A stretch of DNA of 64,000 bases from the NCBI GenBank assembly GCA_024123915.1, contig CP099650.1:1488001-1552000 (forward strand), given 5' to 3'. A model generated the notes under the pieces. The model worked only from the letters and a program-made list of their open reading frames with translations. It was not told the DNA's origin and did no database searches. How positions within the stretch are numbered: the first letter of the stretch is position 1; every line of letters starts with the position of its first letter. The DNA comes from Oxalobacteraceae bacterium OTU3CAMAD1. GTDB taxonomy: Bacteria; Pseudomonadota; Gammaproteobacteria; Burkholderiales; Burkholderiaceae_D. Below, in pieces: positions 55,063-63,998 of this stretch. The position numbers and the translations under genes were made by a program.

Positions 55063-57393
55063 ATGAAACTGCTTTCAACCCGCTCCGCGTTGACGGTGCT
55101 CGCCTTCACCTCATTCTTCACCTTCGCCGCCCATGCCGCGCCCCTCGTCACGCTCGATCGCAGCGGCGCCTGGGTATCGGTGCAGGCGTACGGTCCGAAC
55201 ATCGTCCACGTCTCCATCGCCGCCGACAAGGCCGAGGCGCTCAAGGCGCCCGGCTACGGCATCATCGCCGAACACGCGGACGCCAGCGCCTTCAAGCACA
55301 CGGCCGGCGCCGACGGCGACACCTTCTCCTCTTCGGCGCTGACGTTGCATGTCAACGCCGCGCCGCCTCCGCGCGTGCCGAGCACCGGCGAGAAGTACTT
55401 CGCGCCGCAACTGGCGCCGGTGGGCCTGCAAGTCAAGAACGCCAAGGGCGAGACCATCCTCAGCATGAACGGCTGGGAGATGTCGCCGCAAACGGTCAAC
55501 ACCGAAAAGACCTACCAGGTGGGCGCCTCCTTCGCCGCGCCGGCCGACGAGCATTATTACGGCATGGGCCAGAACCAGGAATCGACCGGCGCGCTGGACC
55601 TGCGCGGCCGCACCATCGACTGCGCCCACTGGTACGACGCGCCAGCCGGCGAGACGGTCTGCGTGCCGTTCATGGTCAGCTCCAAGTCTTATGGCATCGT
55701 CTGGGACAACCCGTCGGCCACGCGCTTCGTCGCCGGCATCAACGGCCGCACGGTGTTTCAGTCCAAGGTGGGGGAGCGCGTCAGCTTCTTCGTCATCACC
55801 GGCGACAAGCCGGAGACGCTGTATTCGGGCTATGCGCGGCTCACCGGTAAAACGCCGATTCCCCCCAAGGCGGCCTTTGGCCTGATTCAGTCCAAGGCGC
55901 GGTACGACAGCCAGGACCTGATGCTGAAGGTGGCCAAGACCTACCGCGAGAAGAAGTATCCGCTCGACGTGATGGTGTTGGACTGGTTCTACTGGACCCG
56001 CATGGGCCAGATGGACATCAACCCGGCCGAGTTCCCCGACCCGGACGGCATGAACAAGCAACTGCACGACATGGGCATGCAGTCGATCATCTCGATCTGG
56101 CCGCGCTACGAGACGTCGGGCCGCTATTTCAACGAGCTCGATGCCAAGGGCTATCTGCTCAAGGACAAGGACGGCAAGACCGTCGACGGCCTGCCGTTCC
56201 GCTCCGACCGCACCGGCGGTTTGATCGACGCGACCAATCCGGCGGCGCGCGCGTGGTTCTGGCAAAAGGCGCGCGACAATATCCTCGCGCGCGGCTTCGA
56301 CTACCCATGGCTGGACGAGACCGAGCCGGACCTGGTGCCGGACGGCTTCTTCTATTCGATCGGATCGGGCGACCGTTACCGCAACCTGTTCCCGCTGCTG
56401 CACGTGGAAGGTGTGGCGCAAAACATGCGCGCATGGAAGCCGAACAAGCGTGTGCTGATCCTGTCGCGCGCCGCGTATCTCGGTTCGCAGCGCACCGGCG
56501 CGCTGTTCTGGTCATCGGACATCCATCCGAGCTGGGAGGCGCTGGCGCGCCAGATCCCGGCCGGTTTGAATATGACCGCCTCCGGCATCGCCTACTGGGG
56601 CAACGACATCGGCGGCTGGCAAGGACTGCCGCCGACCACCACGGCCACCAAGGCGCCGTTGCTCGACCCGTCCGACGCGCGCGAAGTGGTCGGCCAGTAT
56701 CACGACTATCCGGAGCTGTTCACGCGCTGGTTCCAGTACGGGACCTTCCTGCCGACGTTGCGCGTGCACGGCGACCGCAAAGGCAATGAATTGTGGTCGT
56801 TCGGGCGCGCCGCCGAGACCATACTGGCCGACTACGACCGTCTGCGTTATCGCCTGATCCCGTATCTGTACTCGAGCGCCAAGACCACCTACGACACCGG
56901 CGCGCCTTTCATGCGGCCGTTGTGGATGGACTTCGCCGGCGACCCGAATGTCGCCAACATCGGCACCGAATACATGTTCGGCCCCGCCTTCCTGGTGGCG
57001 CCGGTGACGGAGCAGGGACAGACGCAAAAGGATGTGTATCTGCCGGCGGGCGCCGATTGGTACGACTACTGGACCAACCAGAAATTCAGCGGCGGCCAGT
57101 GGGTCAAGGTGGCCGCGCCGATCGAGCGGATACCGGTGTTCGTCAAGGCTGGATCGATCGTGCCGGTTGGCGCGGACATCCAGTCGACGGCGACCAGGCA
57201 GGCGATCGCCGCCATCCATGTCTATCCGGGCAAGGACGGGGAGTTCAAGCTGTATGATGACGATGGCGCCAGCTACGACTACGAGAAAGGCAAGGGCGCG
57301 ACCACCACCACTTTGCGCTGGAACGACGCCGCGCAGAGTTTGAGCGCCAGCGACAAGGCGTTGGCCAAGCTGATGAAGGTCATCGGCAAATAA
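55063..57393 (+). CDS. Family 31 alpha-glycosidase (alpha-xylosidase/alpha-glucosidase type)
   Basis: The 776-aa exported protein has a signal peptide ending at AAHA (about residue 26), an N-terminal beta-sandwich (QNQESTGALDLRG) and a GH31 barrel. The barrel has nucleophile Asp418 in YPWLDETEPD and acid/base Asp486 in WSSDIHPSW, followed by GIAYWGNDIGGW, and a C-terminal DUF5110-like domain with YDDDGASYDYEKG. The WLDETEPD form resembles secreted alpha-xylosidases more than the WMDMNEP alpha-glucosidases. It is divergent from the TonB receptor operon and may trim xyloglucan or alpha-linked side chains. Confidence 0.9.
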   Translation: MKLLSTRSALTVLAFTSFFTFAAHAAPLVTLDRSGAWVSVQAYGPNIVHVSIAADKAEALKAPGYGIIAEHADASAFKHTAGADGDTFSSSALTLHVNAAPPPRVPSTGEKYFAPQLAPVGLQVKNAKGETILSMNGWEMSPQTVNTEKTYQVGASFAAPADEHYYGMGQNQESTGALDLRGRTIDCAHWYDAPAGETVCVPFMVSSKSYGIVWDNPSATRFVAGINGRTVFQSKVGERVSFFVITGDKPETLYSGYARLTGKTPIPPKAAFGLIQSKARYDSQDLMLKVAKTYREKKYPLDVMVLDWFYWTRMGQMDINPAEFPDPDGMNKQLHDMGMQSIISIWPRYETSGRYFNELDAKGYLLKDKDGKTVDGLPFRSDRTGGLIDATNPAARAWFWQKARDNILARGFDYPWLDETEPDLVPDGFFYSIGSGDRYRNLFPLLHVEGVAQNMRAWKPNKRVLILSRAAYLGSQRTGALFWSSDIHPSWEALARQIPAGLNMTASGIAYWGNDIGGWQGLPPTTTATKAPLLDPSDAREVVGQYHDYPELFTRWFQYGTFLPTLRVHGDRKGNELWSFGRAAETILADYDRLRYRLIPYLYSSAKTTYDTGAPFMRPLWMDFAGDPNVANIGTEYMFGPAFLVAPVTEQGQTQKDVYLPAGADWYDYWTNQKFSGGQWVKVAAPIERIPVFVKAGSIVPVGADIQSTATRQAIAAIHVYPGKDGEFKLYDDDGASYDYEKGKGATTTTLRWNDAAQSLSASDKALAKLMKVIGK

Positions 57394-57416
57394 AATCACG
57401 CGCCGGTTTTCTAAAA

Positions 57417-57514
57417 CACGTAGGGCGGATTAGGCGGAACGCCGTAATCGGCCATGGGTGAGCCGTCGACGGCGCATGCATGGCCGATTACGCTACGCTA
57501 ATCCGCCCTACGTG
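57417..57514. repeat. 98-bp palindromic repeat, copy 3
   Basis: Outer ends CACGTAGGGCGGATTA and TAATCCGCCCTACGTG match copy 1 exactly. The arm with GGCGGAACGCCGTAATCGGCCATGG is on the left here and on the right in copy 1, so this copy lies in the opposite orientation. The central 32 bases are also related to those of copy 1. It sits 23 bases after the GH31 stop codon. Confidence 0.85.
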
Positions 57515-57672
57515 TTTTATCGAACCGCTTCCGTCCGGATCATCATGTGCAGTCAAGTGCGCAGTCCGGGTAAAACTTGATAAACCTCAAGAGCCAGCCC
57601 CGCATAGATCAATACTATTTCTACGCGGCTAGAACATCGATGCCGACCCATCCATAAAACAGGAGGCGTACG

Positions 57673-58749
57673 ATGGTCGCGAGCGCGGGCGAAAAAATAG
57701 TTCAACTGGGATCGTATGCGGCGTCGAAGCGGGACAATTCGATCTCCGGCCTGTCGTCGGGCGCCTTCATGACCGTGCAGTTGCACCTGGCCCGTTCGGC
57801 CAGTTTTTCGGGCGCGGGCATCATCGCCGGCGGACCGTTCCGCTGCGCCCAGACCTACCGGTCGCGCGAGGTGGTGGCGGCGGAAGACGCCTACATCGAG
57901 AACTCGCTGTACATCTGCATGAGTCCGCTCATTCCGCAAACCGCCCCGGACCCGCGACAATTGGCCGACATGACCCGGGACACGGCCAAGGCGGGCCTGA
58001 TCGACGATGTGGCCAATCTGGCCGACGACCGGCTCTACATTTTCACCGGCAGCCGGGACGAGGTGGTGTATTCCGACGTGGTGGCGAAAACACGCAAGTT
58101 CTACGAAATGCTGGGCGTAAAACCGGAGAATATCGCCTACCACGACAATGTGCCGGCGGGCCATTCCATCATCACCAACAACCCGGAGGATTCGGCACTG
58201 GCGACCAACCAGCCGCCGTACATCAACAACGGCGGATTCATGCAGTCCCACGATATTCTGCGCCATATTTATGAAGGCCTGGAGCCCCCCGCCGAGCGCC
58301 TTGCCGGACAGTTGGTCCGTTTCGACCAGACGGAATTCCTGGGCACGGACGCGCAGTGGACCAGCATGAGCCGTTTCGGCTATGCCTACATCCCGTCGCG
58401 GGTCCTGGCCGGCGCCGTGGCCGCGCCGCGCGTGCATATCGCACTGCATGGCTGCAAACAGGGCTACAACTACACCGACTACGTCAACGGCCGTGCGGAC
58501 ACCGCCAACCAGCCGCCGTACGGCAACCGTTACATCGCCAGCACCGGCTACAACCAGATCGCCGAAAGTAACGACATCATCGTGCTCTATCCGCAAGCGG
58601 AGGGCACGGACAACGGTGAGATCCAGAATCCCGATGGCTGCTGGGATTGGTGGGGATACAGCAGCAAGGATGCCAAGTCGCTTTACTATTCGCGTGACGC
58701 GGTGCAGATCAAGGCCATTCACGCCATGCTCGACCGTTTGTGCGCTTGA
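57673..58749 (+). CDS. Short-chain-length PHA depolymerase-like esterase, no signal peptide
   Basis: The 358-aa alpha/beta hydrolase has the lipase box GLSSG with Ser28 at the far N terminus, a catalytic Asp region (TGSRDEVVYSD), GHSII as the likely His segment, and the C-terminal block NPDGCWDWWGYSS typical of type 2 extracellular PHB depolymerases. Such enzymes cleave poly(3-hydroxybutyrate). The product lacks a secretion signal, starting MVASAGEKIVQLGSY, so it is probably cytosolic or exported by another route. AGGAGG lies five bases before the ATG. It precedes a small gene in the same unit. Confidence 0.8.
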   Translation: MVASAGEKIVQLGSYAASKRDNSISGLSSGAFMTVQLHLARSASFSGAGIIAGGPFRCAQTYRSREVVAAEDAYIENSLYICMSPLIPQTAPDPRQLADMTRDTAKAGLIDDVANLADDRLYIFTGSRDEVVYSDVVAKTRKFYEMLGVKPENIAYHDNVPAGHSIITNNPEDSALATNQPPYINNGGFMQSHDILRHIYEGLEPPAERLAGQLVRFDQTEFLGTDAQWTSMSRFGYAYIPSRVLAGAVAAPRVHIALHGCKQGYNYTDYVNGRADTANQPPYGNRYIASTGYNQIAESNDIIVLYPQAEGTDNGEIQNPDGCWDWWGYSSKDAKSLYYSRDAVQIKAIHAMLDRLCA

Positions 58750-58767
58750 TGCCACCAGGAGGATGTC

Positions 58768-59256
58768 ATGACCAAATTTCCCGTTTCTGTCGGCTCCAAA
58801 ACCAGCACCACGCCGGACGTCGCCGCCGAATCGGACGCGCTCGCGTCGGGTGCGCTGACGTCCATTGCCCATGCGCTGACCACGCAAAAGCTGGCGAAGA
58901 AATATGCGACGAGCATGGCCAACAACGGCGCCTTGTCGCTGAGCCTGGCGACGCGGTTGTGGGATCCCGAGGTCTGGAGCGAGTCGATGCAATTGCAGGC
59001 GGCCATCCTGCGCCGCTTGCAGGCGCAGGGCCAGAATTGGCGCACGGGTTGCACGGTGCTGCTGCAGGACTATGGGCAGCTGCGGCAGGCCAACACCATG
59101 TCCAAGCTGCTGGAGAAGCAGTGCAATCTGTCGTCGCAATTCGCCCAGCTGCTGGGCAACCAGGCCACGAATTTCGTCGCGCTGCTGGAAAATATCGATG
59201 TCGATTATGGTTATTGGGCGAGCCAGAAGACTTCCGCTCCGCCGGCGGCTTCGTGA
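58768..59256 (+). CDS. Helical protein of unknown function, possible PHA granule-associated (phasin-like)
   Basis: The 162-aa product starts after a perfect AGGAGGATGTC and 18 bases after the depolymerase stop, so the two genes form one operon. It is predicted largely alpha-helical (residues 35-145 with long stretches such as ALSLSLATRLWDPEVWSESMQLQAAIL). It has two cysteines (Trp-Arg-Thr-Gly-Cys, Lys-Gln-Cys-Asn) and no signal peptide or membrane segment. Size, helicity and context recall phasins, but I see no phasin domain signature, so the link is inferred. Confidence 0.6.
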   Translation: MTKFPVSVGSKTSTTPDVAAESDALASGALTSIAHALTTQKLAKKYATSMANNGALSLSLATRLWDPEVWSESMQLQAAILRRLQAQGQNWRTGCTVLLQDYGQLRQANTMSKLLEKQCNLSSQFAQLLGNQATNFVALLENIDVDYGYWASQKTSAPPAAS

Positions 59257-59327
59257 GCCACCTGCGCCGGGATCGAGTGCACGAGCCGTGACAAAAACGC
59301 CGACTTTGCGTCCTGCTTAAATGTTAT

Positions 59328-59343
59328 ACACTAGCCTTAGTGT
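59328..59343. promoter_or_regulatory. Inverted repeat ACACTA-GCCT-TAGTGT, candidate operator
   Basis: A perfect 6-bp inverted repeat with a four-base centre lies 21 bases upstream of the 59364 start codon and overlaps a TATACA -10-like hexamer. This is the usual site for autoregulation by a small antitoxin. Confidence 0.5.
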
Positions 59344-59363
59344 TTTCCGAGGAGGAGGCAATC

Positions 59364-59570
59364 ATGGGGCTTTCCTTAAAAAAATCAGGTGGGAAAGACA
59401 GGCGGGAGGCGCGGGTATCGACGCCCAAAACCGAGGTGGCTCTGCCTTTGGACAGCCGCGCCGTTCGCCGTGCCGCATTAATGAAAATGCGCGACCTTTG
59501 GAACGATACAGGCGCCAAATCGGCTGATGGTGTTGAGTATCAAAAAACGATGCGCGCCGAATGGCGATAG
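59364..59570 (+). CDS. Small antitoxin-like protein, C-terminal tail shared with the neighbouring antitoxin
   Basis: The ATG at 59364 follows GAGGAGGAGG. The 68-aa product is basic at its N terminus. Its second half, RRAALMKMRDLW.....DGVEYQKTMRAEWR, matches the C terminus of the antitoxin encoded at 60058-60459 (RRAARLAIL..GPLW....DGLVYEQQLRAEW). The N-terminal part differs. No toxin follows it on the plus strand; the next gene is the convergent PIN toxin. It may be an orphan or decoy antitoxin, or a remnant of a duplicated module. Confidence 0.6.
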   Translation: MGLSLKKSGGKDRREARVSTPKTEVALPLDSRAVRRAALMKMRDLWNDTGAKSADGVEYQKTMRAEWR

Positions 59571-59656
59571 TACTTTTTGGCACAAATACAGGGCACTTCA
59601 AGTGCTAGCTTCGGATGTGGGAGGACTTCGGCAAGTAGCTGCGCGCGCGGCCCTAT

Positions 59657-60064
59657 TTACTCCAGGGGCGGTTTGACGTTGACGACTTTGCCGTCCTTCA
59701 TCTCATATGGAATGTGACATTCCCCGGCGCCGCCAAAGTCTTCGGGATTGCGCGTGATTACGACGCGACCCTCGGACAGTGCCGTCGCTCGTATGATGCA
59801 GTCAGGCAGTTTTTTGCCTGATGTCTTGCGCAACTGGGACGCGAGCCGCATGATCGCATCATTCGTATGGATGATCTTGACTCTCATTAACAGCAGCCGT
59901 AGGTCGAAGAGGGCGATAGCTGGGACGTCGAGCTTTACGGTTGCCTCCATCCAGGTGATGACGCTGATCGCGGCGTCGTCATAGGCGGCCAGCTCCGCAG
60001 TTGCTTCGTCAATGCCGAGCGTCTGGTCGATTACGATATTGCTATCAAAAAGTACGCTTACCAT
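59657..60064 (-). CDS. PIN-domain ribonuclease toxin (VapC-like)
   Basis: The ATG at 60064 starts a 135-aa PIN domain with acidic residues in order: Asp in VLFDSNIVID (residues 4-13), Glu in TWMEATV, Asp in LPDCIIRATA and the last acidic set in ITRNPEDFGG. PIN toxins cleave RNA, often tRNA or rRNA loops. The start overlaps the stop of the upstream antitoxin by seven bases, the classic antitoxin-first order. The target cannot be read from sequence. Confidence 0.9.
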   Translation of the reverse strand: MVSVLFDSNIVIDQTLGIDEATAELAAYDDAAISVITWMEATVKLDVPAIALFDLRLLLMRVKIIHTNDAIMRLASQLRKTSGKKLPDCIIRATALSEGRVVITRNPEDFGGAGECHIPYEMKDGKVVNVKPPLE

Positions 60065-60459
60065 TCCGCGCGCAGTTGCTGCTCGTAGACTAAGCCGTCC
60101 TTCGGCTTTCCTTCCTCGCCGGCCCAGAGCGGCCCGCCCTGATTCAGTATGGCGAGACGCGCTGCGCGGCGCTCCTCTAGGGTGCCCTCGATCGGGAGGA
60201 GCTTCGACAATGCGGCATCCAGATGGTCTGTTCGAGTGGCCCACGCCGTCAGAGAGTTCCAGGCGGAGATCTCCCTCAATATTTTGTCCGCAGATGATTG
60301 CTCCAACACGCCGGTCGCCTGTTTGACCATCTCAAGAAGGCGGGCCGTTTGTTTCAGCTGCGTGTTGATAATCTCGAGCGGGTCGACGTTTTTCACACGC
60401 GCCATCGCTTCGAACGCGGCGAAGTGGCTGTCCTCTATATCCAACGTGATTTTTCGCAT
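60058..60459 (-). CDS. Antitoxin of the PIN-toxin pair
   Basis: The 133-aa product is longer than usual VapB antitoxins (70-90 aa). Residues 1-40 (MRKITLDIEDSHFAAFEAMA) have a ribbon-helix-helix-like pattern, the middle is helical, and the C-terminal tail (LWAGEEGKPKDGLVYEQQLRAEW) is the part expected to wrap the toxin. The middle region may be an added domain. It lies directly upstream of the toxin gene with overlapping codons and presumably represses the pair. Confidence 0.8.
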   Translation of the reverse strand: MRKITLDIEDSHFAAFEAMARVKNVDPLEIINTQLKQTARLLEMVKQATGVLEQSSADKILREISAWNSLTAWATRTDHLDAALSKLLPIEGTLEERRAARLAILNQGGPLWAGEEGKPKDGLVYEQQLRAEW

Positions 60460-60536
60460 GACATACCTCGTGTCGCTATTTCACATAAACGAGTGTAGCG
60501 CATATTAGCTGGAAGACCATCATAACCGCAGCGGCA

Positions 60537-60575
60537 AAGAAAAAGCCGCTGACCCTTTCGGGGCAACGGCTTTCG
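60537..60575 (-). terminator. Terminator of the tRNA-Met gene
   Basis: Read on the minus strand, AAAGCCGTTGCCCC, GAAA, GGGTCAGCGGCTTT forms a hairpin with a T-rich tail, starting seven bases after the CCA end of the tRNA. Confidence 0.8.
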
Positions 60576-60581
60576 GAATCT

Positions 60582-60658
60582 TGGTGGTGATAGGTGGACT
60601 TGAACCACCGACCCCAGCATTATGAATGCTGTGCTCTAACCAACTGAGCTATATCACC
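60582..60658 (-). tRNA. tRNA-Met (elongator), anticodon CAU
   Basis: The minus-strand 77-base gene begins GGTGATATAGCTCAGTTGG and ends with encoded CCA. The anticodon stem CAGCA/TGCTG encloses the loop TTCATAA, giving CAU. The 7-bp acceptor stem (GGTGATA/TATCACC) and the T arm GGTGGTTCAAGTCCACC pair. The 5' base pairs normally, unlike the initiator tRNA, so it is elongator Met; tRNA-Ile2 with a modified C34 shares this anticodon but is less likely from its body sequence. Confidence 0.92.
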
Positions 60659-60816
60659 TGCAACGCCCAGCATTATCGGGGTTGGGCTTTGGACTGTCAA
60701 GGGTGGTCCAAAGATTTTTCTAAAAAAGTGCGTGCAAGCGCGTGGCTGTCGCTAAAACGTTAGCATATTGGTATCCTGACGCTAGGACTATCAGCATATA
60801 ACGGAATGGAGATGGT

Positions 60817-61221
60817 ATGGCCACCAATATTTTTGTGAATTTGCCTGTGCGCGACTTGCCGAAATCGGTGCAGTTCTTTACCCACCTGGGCTATTCGTTC
60901 AACCAGCATTACACGGACGAGGGCGCCACTTGCATGATCGTCGCCGAGAATATCTTCGTCATGCTGCTGACCGAGGAGCGCTTCAAGACTTTCACGCCGA
61001 AGCCGCTGAGCGACGCGCGCACCTCGACCGAGGTGCTGGTGTGCCTGCAGGTCGAGTCGCGCGAGCAGGTGACGGCGCTGGTCAACAAGGCGATCGAGGC
61101 CGGCGGCAGTGCGTACAAGGACCCGCAGGATCACGGTTTCATGTACGGCCACGGCTTCCAGGACCTCGATGGCCATCTGTGGGAAATCATTTATATGGAT
61201 TCGGCGCCGCCGACCACCTGA
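60817..61221 (+). CDS. VOC superfamily protein (glyoxalase/bleomycin-resistance fold)
   Basis: The 134-aa product contains the vicinal-oxygen-chelate pattern: ATNIFVNLPVRDLPKSVQFFTHLGYSFN, then GATCMIVAENIFVMLL, and the C-terminal GHGFQDLDGHLWEIIYMD with likely metal-binding Glu/His. It resembles the YaeR/PhnB-like small VOC proteins with unknown substrates. GGAGATGGT precedes the ATG. It stands alone between the tRNA and miaA. Confidence 0.9.
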   Translation: MATNIFVNLPVRDLPKSVQFFTHLGYSFNQHYTDEGATCMIVAENIFVMLLTEERFKTFTPKPLSDARTSTEVLVCLQVESREQVTALVNKAIEAGGSAYKDPQDHGFMYGHGFQDLDGHLWEIIYMDSAPPTT

Positions 61222-61234
61222 AAGGCCTGATGGC

Positions 61235-62191
61235 CTATCCCAGCTTTTCGGCGATCCGCGCCAGCATGGCGCCGGCCGGATCGGGCGCCAGGCAGTCCAG
61301 CGCCACGCGCTCCGGCATGGAGCGCAACCACGTCAACTGGCGCTTGGCCAGCTGGCGGGTGGCGATGATGCCCGTCTCGCGCATGCTCGCGTAGTCGATT
61401 GTCCCGTCCAGATACTCCCACGCTTGCCGGTAGCCGACACAGCGCATCGACGGCAGTCCCGGATGCAGGTCGCCGCGCCGCCGCAGTACTTCAACTTCCG
61501 TGATCAGATTACCGTCTTCCGATTCTTCCAGCATGATGTCGAAGCGGCGCGCGATGCGCTGATGGAGCACCGCGCGGTCCGACGGCTCCAGCGCGAACGA
61601 CAGCAGCTCGAACGGCAGTTCCGTCTTCTCCCGCAGCGCCAGCAGCTCGGACATCGGTTTGCCGCTCAGGGCGCAGATCTCCAGCGCGCGCTGGATGCGC
61701 TGGGCGTCGTTGGGCGCCAGCCGCGCCGCCGTCTCCGGGTCGAGTATCGCCAACTTCGCATGCATCGCCGGCCAGCCGATGCGCGCGGCTTCTTCTTCCA
61801 GTTCCACGCGCAGGGCCGGATCGGCGCCAGGCAGGTCGTCCAGGCCATCGGCCAGCCCTTTGAAGTACAGCATGGTGCCGCCGACCAGCAAGGGCAGGTT
61901 GCCGCGTGCGACGATCTGGTCGACCAGCCGCAGGGTATCGGTGCGGAACTGCGCCACCGAATACGAATCGAGCGGGTCGAGGATGTCGATGAGGTGATGC
62001 GGCGCGGCCGCGCGCTCCTCGCGCGTGGGCTTGGCGGTGCCGATGTCCATGCCGCGATACACCAGCGCCGAATCGACGGAGATGATCTCGGACGGGATGC
62101 GCTGCGCGATCGCCAGCGCCGACGCGGTTTTGCCGGACGCCGTCGGTCCCATGATGGCCACCGCCAGCGGCTTTGAAACAGGTGCGTTCAT
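61235..62191 (-). CDS. miaA: tRNA dimethylallyltransferase
   Basis: MiaA adds an isopentenyl group to A37 of tRNAs that read UNN codons. The 318-aa protein has the P-loop GPTASGKT (residues 15-22), [18 protein letters not shown], the substrate region [18 protein letters not shown] and [12 protein letters not shown] near the C terminus. Its ATG lies one base after the mutL stop, the conserved mutL-miaA operon arrangement. Confidence 0.96.
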   Translation of the reverse strand: MNAPVSKPLAVAIMGPTASGKTASALAIAQRIPSEIISVDSALVYRGMDIGTAKPTREERAAAPHHLIDILDPLDSYSVAQFRTDTLRLVDQIVARGNLPLLVGGTMLYFKGLADGLDDLPGADPALRVELEEEAARIGWPAMHAKLAILDPETAARLAPNDAQRIQRALEICALSGKPMSELLALREKTELPFELLSFALEPSDRAVLHQRIARRFDIMLEESEDGNLITEVEVLRRRGDLHPGLPSMRCVGYRQAWEYLDGTIDYASMRETGIIATRQLAKRQLTWLRSMPERVALDCLAPDPAGAMLARIAEKLG

Positions 62192-62192
62192 G

Positions 62193-63998
62193 TTATTGGC
62201 CGCGCAGGAAAAGCTTGTCGAGCGCGCCGATTTCCACCTGCACCCAGGTCGGGCGGCCGTGGTTGCACTGGTCGGCGCGTTCGGTGGTCTCCATCTGGCG
62301 CAGCAGGGCGTTCATTTCCTGCGTCGACAGGATGCGGTTGGCGCGCACCGCCGTGTGGCAGGCGAGGGTGCCGAGCAGTTCGTTCTGGCGCTCGATCAGC
62401 ACTCGCGAGCCGCCGAATTCGCGCACGTCGCGCAGCACGTCGCGCGCCAGGGTCTGGGCATCGGCATTCTTCAGCAGCACCGGCACCGAGCGCACCGCCA
62501 GCGTGGTCGGCGACAGCGCGGCGATGTCGAAGCCCAGCGCCTGCAAAGTCTCCTGGTGTTCCTGGGCGGTGCCCACTTCCACCGCGTCGGCGTAGAAGGT
62601 GACGGGGATCAGCAGGGGCTGCACCTGCATCTCCTCGCCGGCGACGCGGCTTTCCAGCGCGGTCTTCAACTGTTCGTACAGGATGCGTTCGTGCGCGGCG
62701 TGCATGTCGACCAGCACCAGGCCCTTGGTGTTCTGCGCCAGGATGTAAATGCCGTGCAGCTGCGCCAGTGCGAAGCCGAGCGGGAACTCCTCCTGCGCCA
62801 TCGCGGCGGCAGACACGGTGAACGGGCTGGCCTGCGGCAGCGCCATATCCGCTTCGGCGCGGTAGCCGTCGATGCGGCCGGCGCCGCCGAACAACGCGCC
62901 GTACTTTTCGGTGCTCTGGGCGACGCCGCCGTCGTTGCCGCCGAAGCGCGGCGCGCCGAAGCCGCCGCCGGCGCTGAAACCACCGGAACCGTTGCCGCCG
63001 ATGCCGCCGGCATCACCGTTGCGCGATCCGAACGGCGACGGCGAGAACGTCGGCGAATAATTCGGATCCAGAAGCGCGGGCCCCAGCAGTGGTCCGAACG
63101 AGGTTTGCTCGCCGCGCCAGGTCGCACTGCCCAGACTTTCGGCGGCGGGCAGCGGTGACGGCACGCTGCCGTGCGACGTCGCCGATGTCGACGCCAGCGC
63201 GCGCTGCACCGCGTGGAAGACGAATTGGTGCACCGCGCGGCTGTCGCGGAAGCGCACCTCGATCTTGGACGGGTGGACGTTGACGTCGACCAGCGCCGGA
63301 TCGAGTTCGAGCGCCAGCACATACGAGGGGAAGCGGTCGCCGTGCAGCACGTCCTGGTAGGCGGCTTTGACCGCGTGCACCAAGACCTTGTCGCGTACGA
63401 AGCGCCCGTTCACGTAGAAGAACTGGCCGTCGGCGCGCGCCTTGGAGGCGGTCGGCAGGCCGGCGTAGCCGTGCAGGCGCAGCGCGCCGCCCCTCTCGTC
63501 GATCGGCAGGCGCGCCTCGGCGAAGCCGTCGCCGAGGATATGGGCGCTGCGCTTGGCCATTTCGCTGACGTTCCAGTGGTCGATGGTGCGGCCGTTGTGA
63601 CTGAGCGAGAACGACACGTCGGGCCGCGCCAGCGCGATGCGGCGCACGACTTCGGCGCAGTGGCCGAATTCGGTCTGTTCGGATTTGAGGAACTTGCGGC
63701 GCGCGGGCGTGTTGAAGTACAGGTCCTGCACGTCGATGGTGGTGCCCAGGGCGCCGGACGACGGCGACACGGTGCCGTTGTGCGAGCCGACGATTTCCCA
63801 CGCGTGCGCGGCGTCGGCGGTGCGCGAAGTCAGGGTGACGGCGGCCACCGAGGCGATCGAGGCTAGAGCCTCGCCCCGGAAGCCCAGCGTGCCCACGTTT
63901 TCCAGGTCGTTCAGGGAGGCGATCTTCGAGGTCGCGTGCCGGGCCAGCGCCAGCGGCATCTGCTCGGGCGGGATGCCGCGCCCATTGTCGGTGATGGC
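62193..63998 (-). CDS. mutL: DNA mismatch repair protein MutL, N terminus missing
   Basis: The frame runs off the right end of the window. At the edge it begins [13 protein letters not shown], the GHKL ATPase motif, and continues [30 protein letters not shown] long Gly/Asn-rich linker (about residues 320-400 of the visible part, [13 protein letters not shown]) separates the ATPase from the C-terminal domain. That domain retains endonuclease-type motifs: [31 protein letters not shown] and FLRG. E. coli MutL lacks these, so this enzyme is expected to nick DNA itself. It lies upstream of miaA. Confidence 0.95.
   Translation of the reverse strand, partial: AITDNGRGIPPEQMPLALARHATSKIASLNDLENVGTLGFRGEALASIASVAAVTLTSRTADAAHAWEIVGSHNGTVSPSSGALGTTIDVQDLYFNTPARRKFLKSEQTEFGHCAEVVRRIALARPDVSFSLSHNGRTIDHWNVSEMAKRSAHILGDGFAEARLPIDERGGALRLHGYAGLPTASKARADGQFFYVNGRFVRDKVLVHAVKAAYQDVLHGDRFPSYVLALELDPALVDVNVHPSKIEVRFRDSRAVHQFVFHAVQRALASTSATSHGSVPSPLPAAESLGSATWRGEQTSFGPLLGPALLDPNYSPTFSPSPFGSRNGDAGGIGGNGSGGFSAGGGFGAPRFGGNDGGVAQSTEKYGALFGGAGRIDGYRAEADMALPQASPFTVSAAAMAQEEFPLGFALAQLHGIYILAQNTKGLVLVDMHAAHERILYEQLKTALESRVAGEEMQVQPLLIPVTFYADAVEVGTAQEHQETLQALGFDIAALSPTTLAVRSVPVLLKNADAQTLARDVLRDVREFGGSRVLIERQNELLGTLACHTAVRANRILSTQEMNALLRQMETTERADQCNHGRPTWVQVEIGALDKLFLRGQ

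Noticed and set aside
59328..60658. Possible integrative element at the tRNA-Met gene with the toxin-antitoxin module as cargo
   Set aside because: No integrase gene, no direct repeat of the tRNA 3' end and no boundary change were seen within the window.
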